Shown here: piece by piece, positions 1 to 6,792 of the stretch
Layout: every line of letters starts with the position of its first letter
Position numbering within the stretch: position 1 is the first letter of the stretch
DNA from: Streptomyces sp. NBC_01481
GTDB taxonomy: Bacteria; Actinomycetota; Actinomycetes; Streptomycetales; Streptomycetaceae
Length of the DNA stretch: 64,000 nt
Direction of reading: 5' to 3'
Assembly: GCF_026339995.1 (NCBI RefSeq)
Contig: NZ_JAPEPT010000001.1
Coordinates: 632,501-696,500 of the forward strand
Made by a program: the position numbers and the translations under genes
The notes under the pieces: generated by a model
Told to the model about the DNA's origin: nothing
The model's input: only the letters and a program-made list of their open reading frames with translations
The model's database searches: none

Positions 1-483
1 CGCCGGGGGCTCACGTAACTGCGGCTCACCCCGCGGCGCGAAGCTGCCGCACCGGGGTCTGGGGGCGTCAGCCTTTACGCTCACCCCCGGGGGTCTGGGG
101 GCCTGGGGGCCTGCCCCCAGTTTCGGGAAGGGTGGGGTGGGGGACCAACACACCCGCACCCCCACCCACGCCCAGTGTGAAACGCGACGATCACCCCATT
201 TCGTCGGCATTCCGAGATTCCGCAAAAATAACTGCCCGCAGTCGTGCAACCCTTTCCCCGTGACGCGAGTCGTACCTGTCATCAAGGCTCCCGGGGGGAT
301 CTGGGGGGATTCGGGGAGCCCTTGATGGAGGGGGAGTTCGACGGGGCCCGGTCGGTCGACCGGGCCCCCTTGGCCTGGCCGGGCACCAGCTGTCGCCGCA
401 CCTGCCAGGACGCCGCCCGCCCGCCGGGCCGGAGTTGTCCACAGGCCGCCCGCACTGTCGGACCCCGGCTGTAGCGTCGGATC
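1..483. other. Intergenic region upstream of the helicase gene
   Basis: I find no convincing gene here; the short open frames lack Streptomyces codon bias. The DNA is dominated by G runs on the plus strand (about 84-120 and 296-333) and by one strong hairpin at 343-368. It probably holds the terminator of a gene outside the window and the promoter of the helicase gene. No clear -35/-10 pair can be defended. Confidence 0.6.
343..368. terminator. GC-rich hairpin, possible terminator
   Basis: An 11-bp perfect inverted repeat (343-353 and 358-368) closes a 4-base loop GGTC. No U-run follows on either side, which is common for Streptomyces terminators. It most likely ends a transcript entering from the left of the window. 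Confidence 0.45.
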
Positions 484-2691
484 ATGTCCAATCTGGCAGT
501 GCTCGAAGGGGTCCTCGAGCGGATCACGTACGCCAATGAGGAGAACGGCTACACGGTCGCCCGCGTCGACACCGGCCGCGGCGGTGGTGATCTCCTCACG
601 GTGGTCGGCTCGCTGCTCGGCGCGCAGCCGGGCGAGTCCCTGCGTATGGAGGGCCGCTGGGGCTCCCATCCCCAGTACGGCAAGCAGTTCACCGTGGAGA
701 ACTACACCACCGTCCTCCCGGCCACCATCCAGGGCATACGCCGCTACCTCGGCTCGGGCCTGATCAAGGGCATCGGCCCGAAAATCGCCGAGCGCATCGT
801 CGATCACTTCGGCGTCGACACCCTCGACATCATCGAGCAGGAGCCGAAGAAGCTCATCGAGGTCCCCGGACTCGGCCCGAAGCGGACGAAGTTGATCGGC
901 GCCGCCTGGGAGGAGCAGAAGGCCATCAAGGAGGTCATGATCTTCCTTCAGGGCGTCGGCGTCTCGACCTCCATCGCGGTGCGTATCTACAAGAAGTACG
1001 AGGACGCCTCGATCTCGGTCGTGAAGAACCAGCCGTACCGCCTGGCCGCCGACGTATGGGGCATCGGCTTCCTCACGGCCGACAGGATCGCGCAGGCGGT
1101 CGGCATTCCGCACGACAGCCCCGAGCGGGTCAAGGCGGGCCTGCAGTACGCCCTGTCGCAGTCCACCGACCAGGGGCACTGCTTCCTGCCCGAGGAGCAG
1201 CTGATCGCGGACGCGGTGAAGCTGCTCCAGGTGGACACCGGCCTTGTCATCGAGTGTCTCGCCGAACTCGCGGGCGACGAGGAGGGGGTCGTCCGCGAGC
1301 AGGTCCCGGCCCCCGACGGCGGCGAGGCGCTGACCGCGGTCTATCTCGTCCCCTTCCACCGCGCCGAGATCTCGCTCGCGGCTCAGCTGGGCCGTCTGCT
1401 GCGTACCGCCGAGGACCGGATGGCGGCTTTCCAGGACGTCGCGTGGGACAAGGCACTGGCCTGGCTGGCCGAGCGGACGGGCGCCGAGCTGGCGACCGAG
1501 CAGGAGCAGGCGGTCCGTCTCGCGCTCACCAGCAAGGTGGCCGTCCTCACCGGAGGCCCGGGCTGCGGCAAGTCGTTCACAGTCCGCTCCATCGTGGAGC
1601 TGGCCCGCGCCAAGAAGGCCAAGGTGGTGCTCGCGGCCCCGACAGGGCGCGCGGCCAAGCGTCTTGCCGAGCTCACCGGAGCCGAGGCCTCCACCGTGCA
1701 CCGGCTGCTTGAGCTCAAGCCGGGCGGGGACGCGGCGTACGACCGGGACCGGCCCCTGGACGCGGACCTGGTGGTGGTCGACGAGGCGTCGATGCTCGAT
1801 CTGCTGCTGGCCAACAAGCTGGTCAAGGCGGTCGCCCCCGGCGCGCATCTGCTGCTGGTGGGGGACGTAGACCAGCTGCCGAGCGTCGGCGCGGGCGAAG
1901 TGCTGCGCGATCTGCTCGCGGACGGCGGCCCGGTGCCCAGCGTCCGCCTCACCCGGATCTTCCGCCAGGCCCAGCAGTCGGGTGTCGTCACCAATGCCCA
2001 TCGCATCAATTCCGGCGTTCAGCCCATCACTTCGGGGCTCTCGGACTTCTTTCTCTTCGTGGAGGAGGAGACGGAGGACGCGGGCAGGGTCACCGTCGAT
2101 GTGGCCGCCCGCCGGATTCCTGCCAAGTTCGGCCTCGACCCACGGCGCGATGTGCAGGTCCTCGCGCCGATGCACCGCGGCCCGGCCGGCGCCGGCACGC
2201 TCAACGGGCTGCTTCAGCAGGCGATTACCCCCGCGCGGCCGGACCTCCCGGAGAAGCGCTTCGGCGGCCGGGTCTTCCGGGTCGGCGACAAGGTCACCCA
2301 GATTCGCAACAATTACGAGAAAGGCAAGAACGGCGTCTTCAACGGCACGGTCGGCGTGGTGACCTCGCTCCAACTGGACGATCAGCGGCTGACGGTGGTG
2401 ACGGACGAGGACGAGGAGGTTCCGTATGACTTCGACGAGCTGGACGAGCTGGCCCACGCCTATGCCGTGACCATTCACCGCTCGCAGGGCAGTGAATACC
2501 CCGCGGTGGTGATCCCTGTCACCACAGGAGCGTGGATGATGCTGCAGCGGAACCTCCTGTACACCGCGGTCACCCGGGCGAGGAAACTCGTCGTGCTGGT
2601 CGGCTCCCGCAAGGCGATAGGACAGGCAGTGCGCACCGTTTCCGCAGGCAGACGCTTCACCGCGCTCGACCACCGGCTGACCGGCGGTTGA
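484..2691 (+). CDS. RecD2-family ATP-dependent DNA helicase
   Basis: This 735-residue protein is a superfamily 1B 5'-3' DNA helicase of the RecD2 type, the form found without RecBC. The N-terminal 90 residues form the RecD2 OB-like region. Helix-hairpin-helix segments follow (IKGIGPKIAERI near residue 95 and a second near 125). Walker A is GGPGCGKS at residues 357-364 and motif II is DEASM at 433-437. The UvrD-like C-terminal motifs include HRSQGSEYP near 665 and LLYTAVTRAR. Length and domain order match full-length RecD2, so the gene looks intact. The ATG has only a weak ribosome site. It is followed on the same strand by citrate synthase, more than 200 bases away, so it is probably a single-gene unit. 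It acts in DNA repair and replication-fork processing; the exact role in Streptomyces is inference. Confidence 0.93.
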   Translation: MSNLAVLEGVLERITYANEENGYTVARVDTGRGGGDLLTVVGSLLGAQPGESLRMEGRWGSHPQYGKQFTVENYTTVLPATIQGIRRYLGSGLIKGIGPKIAERIVDHFGVDTLDIIEQEPKKLIEVPGLGPKRTKLIGAAWEEQKAIKEVMIFLQGVGVSTSIAVRIYKKYEDASISVVKNQPYRLAADVWGIGFLTADRIAQAVGIPHDSPERVKAGLQYALSQSTDQGHCFLPEEQLIADAVKLLQVDTGLVIECLAELAGDEEGVVREQVPAPDGGEALTAVYLVPFHRAEISLAAQLGRLLRTAEDRMAAFQDVAWDKALAWLAERTGAELATEQEQAVRLALTSKVAVLTGGPGCGKSFTVRSIVELARAKKAKVVLAAPTGRAAKRLAELTGAEASTVHRLLELKPGGDAAYDRDRPLDADLVVVDEASMLDLLLANKLVKAVAPGAHLLLVGDVDQLPSVGAGEVLRDLLADGGPVPSVRLTRIFRQAQQSGVVTNAHRINSGVQPITSGLSDFFLFVEEETEDAGRVTVDVAARRIPAKFGLDPRRDVQVLAPMHRGPAGAGTLNGLLQQAITPARPDLPEKRFGGRVFRVGDKVTQIRNNYEKGKNGVFNGTVGVVTSLQLDDQRLTVVTDEDEEVPYDFDELDELAHAYAVTIHRSQGSEYPAVVIPVTTGAWMMLQRNLLYTAVTRARKLVVLVGSRKAIGQAVRTVSAGRRFTALDHRLTGG

Positions 2692-2794
2692 CACGGACGG
2701 CTCGGCCGGCCGGGGGAAGTCACCCGGCCCCGAGGGGTGGGAAACACCACCCCGGTTTCCGGAACCTGGGCGAACGGGGCAAGATGAGCAGGTT

Positions 2795-2813
2795 GGCGGC
2801 ACTGAGTGCCGCC
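2795..2813. promoter_or_regulatory. Inverted repeat in the citrate synthase leader
   Basis: The sequence GGCGGCACTGAGTGCCGCC is a perfect 9-bp inverted repeat around one central base. It lies about 110 bases upstream of the citrate synthase start, inside the only large gap before that gene. It could be a regulator site or a leader hairpin. No regulator is assigned. Confidence 0.35.
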
Positions 2814-2920
2814 AGTAGGCCCAATGGTCGACCCCGAGTGCACTCTCCTGAGCCAAATGGGGGATGGTAGAGACAGTCAGGGCACCTCGAAGAAGAGGCA
2901 CTACGTCGGTGAGGGATGAC

Positions 2921-4210
2921 GTGAGCGACAACTCTGTAGTACTGCGGTACGCGGACGGTGAATACACCTACCCGGTGGTCGAGAGCACCGTCGGCGACAA
3001 GGGCTTCGACATCGGGAAGCTCCGAGCCAATACCGGTCTGGTCACCCTGGACAGCGGATACGGCAATACCGCCGCCTATAAATCCGCAATCACCTACCTC
3101 GACGGCGAGCAGGGCATCCTGCGCTACCGCGGCTACCCGATCGAGCAGCTGGCCGAACGCTCCACCTTCCTCGAGGTGGCGTACCTGCTGATCAACGGCG
3201 AGCTTCCGACGGTCGACGAGCTGGCGGCCTTCAAGGGTGAGATCACCCAGCACACGCTGCTGCACGAGGACGTCAAGCGGTTCTTCGGCGGGTTCCCGCG
3301 TGACGCACACCCGATGGCGATGCTGTCCTCGGTGGTCAGCGCGCTGTCGACGTTCTACCAGGACAGCCACAACCCGTTCGACGAGAAGCAGCGTCACCTC
3401 TCCACGGTCCGGCTGCTCGCCAAGCTGCCGACGATCGCGGCGTACGCGTACAAGAAGTCGATCGGCCACCCCTTCGTCTACCCGCGCAACGACCTCGGGT
3501 ACGTGGAGAACTTCCTGCGGATGACCTTCTCGGTCCCCGCGCAGGAGTACGACCTGGACCCGGTCGTGGTCTCGGCGCTCGACAAGCTGCTGATCCTGCA
3601 CGCGGACCACGAGCAGAACTGTTCGACCTCCACCGTGCGTCTGGTCGGCTCCTCGCAGGCGAACATGTTCGCCTCGATCTCCGCCGGTATCAGCGCCCTG
3701 TGGGGCCCGCTGCACGGTGGCGCCAACCAGTCGGTGCTGGAGATGCTCGAGGGCATCCAGGCCAACGGCGGCGACGTGGACTCCTTCATCCGCAAGGTGA
3801 AGAACAAGGAGGACGGCGTCCGGCTGATGGGCTTCGGCCACCGCGTCTACAAGAGCTTCGACCCGCGCGCGATGATCATCAAGGCCGCGGCGCACGATGT
3901 CCTCTCGGCGCTCGGCAAGTCCGACCAGCTGCTGGACATCGCGCTCAAGCTGGAGGAGCACGCGCTCTCCGACGACTACTTCGTCTCGCGCAACCTCTAC
4001 CCGAACGTGGACTTCTACACCGGTCTGATCTACCGGGCCATGGGCTTCCCGACCGAGATGTTCACCGTGCTCTTCGCCATCGGCCGTCTCCCGGGCTGGA
4101 TCGCCCAGTGGCACGAGATGATCAAGGAGCCGGGTTCCCGCATCGGCCGTCCGCGCCAGATCTACACCGGCGAGGTCCTGCGCGACTTCGTCCCGGTCGA
4201 GGCCCGCTGA
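2921..4210 (+). CDS. gltA: Citrate synthase (type II)
   Basis: The enzyme condenses acetyl-CoA and oxaloacetate to citrate, the entry step of the TCA cycle, in the cytoplasm. The 429-residue protein shows the type II citrate synthase signature: a His in LHADHEQNCST near residue 227, a second His in GFGHRVYK near 305, and the catalytic Asp in YPNVDFYTG near 363. The C-terminal stretch HEMIKEPGSRIGRPRQ is typical of GltA. An ATG at 2864 opens the frame earlier. I prefer GTG at 2921 because GAGGGA sits just upstream and the resulting N-terminus, MSDNSVVLRYADGEYTYPVV, is the conserved one. A strong hairpin follows at 4301-4353. Streptomyces literature calls this gene citA. Confidence 0.97.
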   Translation: MSDNSVVLRYADGEYTYPVVESTVGDKGFDIGKLRANTGLVTLDSGYGNTAAYKSAITYLDGEQGILRYRGYPIEQLAERSTFLEVAYLLINGELPTVDELAAFKGEITQHTLLHEDVKRFFGGFPRDAHPMAMLSSVVSALSTFYQDSHNPFDEKQRHLSTVRLLAKLPTIAAYAYKKSIGHPFVYPRNDLGYVENFLRMTFSVPAQEYDLDPVVVSALDKLLILHADHEQNCSTSTVRLVGSSQANMFASISAGISALWGPLHGGANQSVLEMLEGIQANGGDVDSFIRKVKNKEDGVRLMGFGHRVYKSFDPRAMIIKAAAHDVLSALGKSDQLLDIALKLEEHALSDDYFVSRNLYPNVDFYTGLIYRAMGFPTEMFTVLFAIGRLPGWIAQWHEMIKEPGSRIGRPRQIYTGEVLRDFVPVEAR

Positions 4211-4300
4211 CACCCGCGTCCGCGGCGGTCGGCGGCGGACGGTCCTGGCAGTAGATGGAGCCGGTGACCGTACCCCGCTGAACGCGGCCGCACAGAACGC

Positions 4301-4353
4301 GGAAAGCGCCCCGCTGCCGATCCCCCCACGGGTCGGCGGGCGGGGCGCTTCCC
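4301..4353 (+). terminator. Terminator hairpin downstream of citrate synthase
   Basis: The arms around AAGCGCCCCGC and GCGGGGCGCTT (within 4301-4353) pair over 10 or more bases, with an inner extension pairing GCCGA with TCGGC. The hairpin lies about 90 bases after the citrate synthase stop and is the obvious end of that transcript. Confidence 0.7.
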
Positions 4354-4499
4354 ATATCCCCGGAGCGGATTCCCCCCACGGGATCCGGCCGGGCGCCTGC
4401 TGGCTGCAGGAGCTCCTCACGCGGTCTGCCGGGGTACGTACGCACGGGAGGGCCGCTCAAAGCTCCCCGGGCACGTGCCCCGGCCAACGCTTGCCTGGG

Positions 4500-4536
4500 A
4501 CGTCCCCCAAGACATCCCATGAACGTCCCCCAAGAC
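4500..4536. repeat. Direct repeat, 14 bp, period 23
   Basis: ACGTCCCCCAAGAC occurs at 4500-4513 and again at 4523-4536. It sits in the gap between citrate synthase and the decayed copper ATPase. The following stretch, about 4550-4640, is clearly richer in A/T than the rest of the window. No gene is seen between 4211 and 4638. Confidence 0.7.
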
Positions 4537-4638
4537 GTTCTCGGCATCGCCAATCTAGACTCGCGAGGAGCCTTAATGGTTACCCCTCAATATCTGTGAT
4601 CTAGGTCTCCTTGTGAAGGTCTTGTGACCTATTTGTAG

Positions 4639-5256
4639 TCACGAGAAGGAGCGCAGGCTGAGGCTGTTGGCTACCACAAATACGGACGAAAAGGCCATGG
4701 TGAATCCGGCGATCATGGGGTTGAGCAGGCCTGATGCCGCGAGAGGCAGTGCGGCGAGGTTGTAGGCGAAGGCCCAGTAAAGATTCCCTTTGATCGTTGC
4801 CGGCGTCCGGCGTGCGAGACGGATCGCGTCGGCTGCAACCCTCAGATCCCCACGTACGAGTGTCAGGTCGCCGGCCTCGATCGCCGCGTCGGTGCCCGTG
4901 CCCATCGCCAGCCCCGGGCCGGCCGTGGCGAGCGCGGCCGCGTCGTTGACGCCGCCCCCGACCATCGCGACGCTGCGGCCCTCGGCCTGCAGGCGCCTGA
5001 CCACGGCCGCCTTCTCCTCGGGCGTGACCTCGGCATACACCTCACCGATGCCGACCTCGGCCGCGACCGCCTCGGCCACCGCCCTGCTGTCGCCGGTCAG
5101 CAGCACCGGAGTCAGGCCCAGGACCCGCAGCCGGACGACCGCCTCAGCGCTGGAGTCCTTGACCGCGTCGGCAACGGTGAGGACCCCGAGCGCCTTGCCG
5201 TCGCGAGCGGCGAAGACCGCCGCACGTCCCTCCGCGCCAGCCGGGCCGTACAGGAC
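4639..5256 (-). pseudogene. copA: Remnant of copper-exporting P-type ATPase (copA), 5' part missing
   Basis: Only the C-terminal third of a P1B copper ATPase remains, about 200 residues out of an expected 740 or more. Visible parts are the end of the P-domain (GVLTVADAVKDSS, then VLLTGDS), the hinge region VAMVGGGVNDAAAL, and the last membrane pair ending in NPMIAGFTMAFSSVFVVANS. The metal-binding domain, CPx channel helix and the phosphorylation motif DKTGT are all absent. The invariant first Asp of the GDGVND hinge is Gly here, so even this fragment has lost a Mg-binding residue. No ATG or GTG lies in frame upstream of the GTG at 5106, which falls inside the P-domain. The remnant sits right after copZ, where intact copA normally lies. 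I infer an internal deletion of about 500 codons followed by decay. Confidence 0.85.
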
Positions 5257-5353
5257 CAGTATCGGACTGATCGGGTGCGGCCCGGCGGGAGGCGTTAGGG
5301 GGTATTGAGGGGCGTCGACGGAGGGCTTGCGCCAGGCGGACGGGGGGCCGTGC

Positions 5354-5665
5354 TCAGGCCTGGCCGACGAGCTCGTACCCGGCCTCGTCGACGGCCTCGC
5401 GTACGGCGGTCTCCTCCAGCGGGGAGTCGGAGACGACCGTCACCTGGCCGGTTGCGGCGACCGCCTTCACCGAGGTGACGCCCGGGAGTTCGGAGATCTC
5501 GGCGGTGACGGCGCCTTCGCAGTGGCCGCAGGTCATGCCGGTGACCTGGTAGACGGTGGTGACGCCACCGATCTGCACATCGGCCGCACCGTCGTGACAG
5601 GAGCCGGTCGACGAGCAGCAGGAGCCGGTCGCCTGGGCGGTCTCGGTGTTCGTCTCGGCGGTCAT
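5354..5665 (-). CDS. copZ: Copper chaperone CopZ (heavy-metal-associated domain)
   Basis: A 103-residue cytosolic copper carrier. The C-terminal 68 residues form one HMA domain with the Cu(I)-binding motif MTCGHC. The N-terminal extension carries four more Cys (CCSSTGSC) and a His that could add metal sites; that is unusual compared with the standard 67-70 residue CopZ. The ATG has a strong ribosome site (GAGGAG). Its normal partner, the copper-exporting ATPase, survives only as a remnant directly downstream, so CopZ here has no intact exporter within the locus. A CsoR-like operator lies upstream at 5758-5775. Confidence 0.92.
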   Translation of the reverse strand: MTAETNTETAQATGSCCSSTGSCHDGAADVQIGGVTTVYQVTGMTCGHCEGAVTAEISELPGVTSVKAVAATGQVTVVSDSPLEETAVREAVDEAGYELVGQA

Positions 5666-5757
5666 GGCGTTCTCCTCTTCGAGCGTGCAACACGTACGAG
5701 TTCATGGTGGCGCCGGAGGTCCACGGGAATACCGAGGCTCCCCGACACTCGCCAGAC

Positions 5758-5775
5758 TATACCCCTAGGGGGTAT
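5758..5775 (-). promoter_or_regulatory. CsoR-like copper operator in the copZ promoter
   Basis: TATACCCCTAGGGGGTAT is a near-perfect palindrome of the TACCC/GGGTA kind bound by the copper sensor CsoR in actinomycetes. Read toward copZ, a perfect -10 hexamer TATAGT overlaps its end. A -35-like TTCGCA lies about 18 bases upstream, so the operator fills the promoter spacer. That layout predicts CsoR repression relieved by copper. It overlaps the last base of the TetR gene. An 11-base partial copy (TAGGGGGTATT) recurs at 5296-5306. Confidence 0.75.
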
Positions 5776-6629
5776 TAGTGCGAATGTGCGCCCGGCTGTG
5801 CGTCGCGCTGCTCCGCAGCCGGCTGTCCGGCCGGGCAGAAACCGACGATGGGGGCCAGGTAGCGGAACAAGACCTTCTTGATCTCGTCGATGTACGCCTG
5901 CCGCTCCTCCCCCTCATGGGCGAGGACCAGATCGAGGCCCGCCTTGAAAATGGCGAAGATCATGGTCGCGATGAGGGAGAGCTCGGCGGGCGGGGCGTCG
6001 GGGAGGAAGCTCGCGACGATCTCCTCGATCCGCGTGAGCAGCACGGCGTGCAGAGCGTCGAACTCCTGGGTGATCTGGCCGGGTACGTCCGGGCCGTGCA
6101 CCAGGACGGCGAAGGCCGGGTTCTCGTGATTGAAGGCGAAGAGCGGATCGAGGACCGCGTCCAGCAACTGGTCGAGCGGGAGGTCCAGATTGGCGGCGGT
6201 CAGAGCCGCGCCGTGGGAATCGCGCCACCGCTCAAGGAGCCGGCCGCCCAGCTCGACGGCGATGGCCTCCTTGTTCGGGAAGAACTGGTAGAGCGTGCCG
6301 GGGGAGACGCCCGCCTCGCGGGCGATGGCGTTGGTGCTGGCCGCGGTGTAGCCGCTGGTGCAAAAGACGCTGGCCGCTGCGTCGAGGAGCTGGGCGATAC
6401 GGCGCTCACCGCGGGCCTGCCGACGGCGCGGCTTGGCGGTGGGCGGGTGCTCGCCGGTCGCGGGGGTGGCGGGCTCGGCGGTGGCGGGCCGGGCGGGCCG
6501 CGTTGCGGGCGGCTCGGCCTTGGCCGGCGCGGGCTTGGTCGGCTCGGGCTCGGAGGTCGCGGCGCGGGTGCGCCGGGTCGGGGCGGGCTCGGCGGTCGCG
6601 GCGGGCTCCGGCGTCGTGGGCTCCGGCAC
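5775..6629 (-). CDS. TetR-family transcriptional regulator
   Basis: A 284-residue repressor with an unusual N-terminal tail. Residues 1-70 are low-complexity Pro/Ala/Glu/Thr/Arg sequence, and the TetR helix-turn-helix lies around residues 97-117 (STNAIAREAGVSPGTLYQFF). The rest is a helical ligand-binding domain. Start is GTG at 6629. The gene is divergent from the MMPL exporter gene. The 160-base gap between them carries two matching palindromes, so it very probably represses both itself and the exporter until an inducer binds. The tail is longer than usual for the family. A start after the tail is possible but none has a better ribosome site. Confidence 0.9.
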   Translation of the reverse strand: MPEPTTPEPAATAEPAPTRRTRAATSEPEPTKPAPAKAEPPATRPARPATAEPATPATGEHPPTAKPRRRQARGERRIAQLLDAAASVFCTSGYTAASTNAIAREAGVSPGTLYQFFPNKEAIAVELGGRLLERWRDSHGAALTAANLDLPLDQLLDAVLDPLFAFNHENPAFAVLVHGPDVPGQITQEFDALHAVLLTRIEEIVASFLPDAPPAELSLIATMIFAIFKAGLDLVLAHEGEERQAYIDEIKKVLFRYLAPIVGFCPAGQPAAEQRDAQPGAHSH

Positions 6630-6655
6630 GTGAAATCCCCAGCTTCCTCAAGCGG

Positions 6656-6715
6656 TTGACAAACGCGAGTGGTCGCTCGCATTCTTGATTAATGCGAGCG
6701 ATAGCTCGTGTTTGC
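6656..6715. promoter_or_regulatory. Paired palindromic operators and promoter between TetR gene and exporter
   Basis: Two related dyads lie at about 6661-6683 and 6691-6713. Each has GCGAG/CTCGC-type arms, and each is nearly the reverse complement of the other, so the whole block is also a large inverted repeat. A TTGACA -35 element at 6656-6661 reads toward the exporter and overlaps the first dyad. This is the expected architecture of a TetR operator pair that controls both genes. Confidence 0.7.
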
Positions 6716-6792
6716 CAGTCTATGGCAATGGTCGACCCATGCTGCCTGCCGGGAAGCCAGCGCATGGGCCACGGTGAAGGGGACACCGCACC

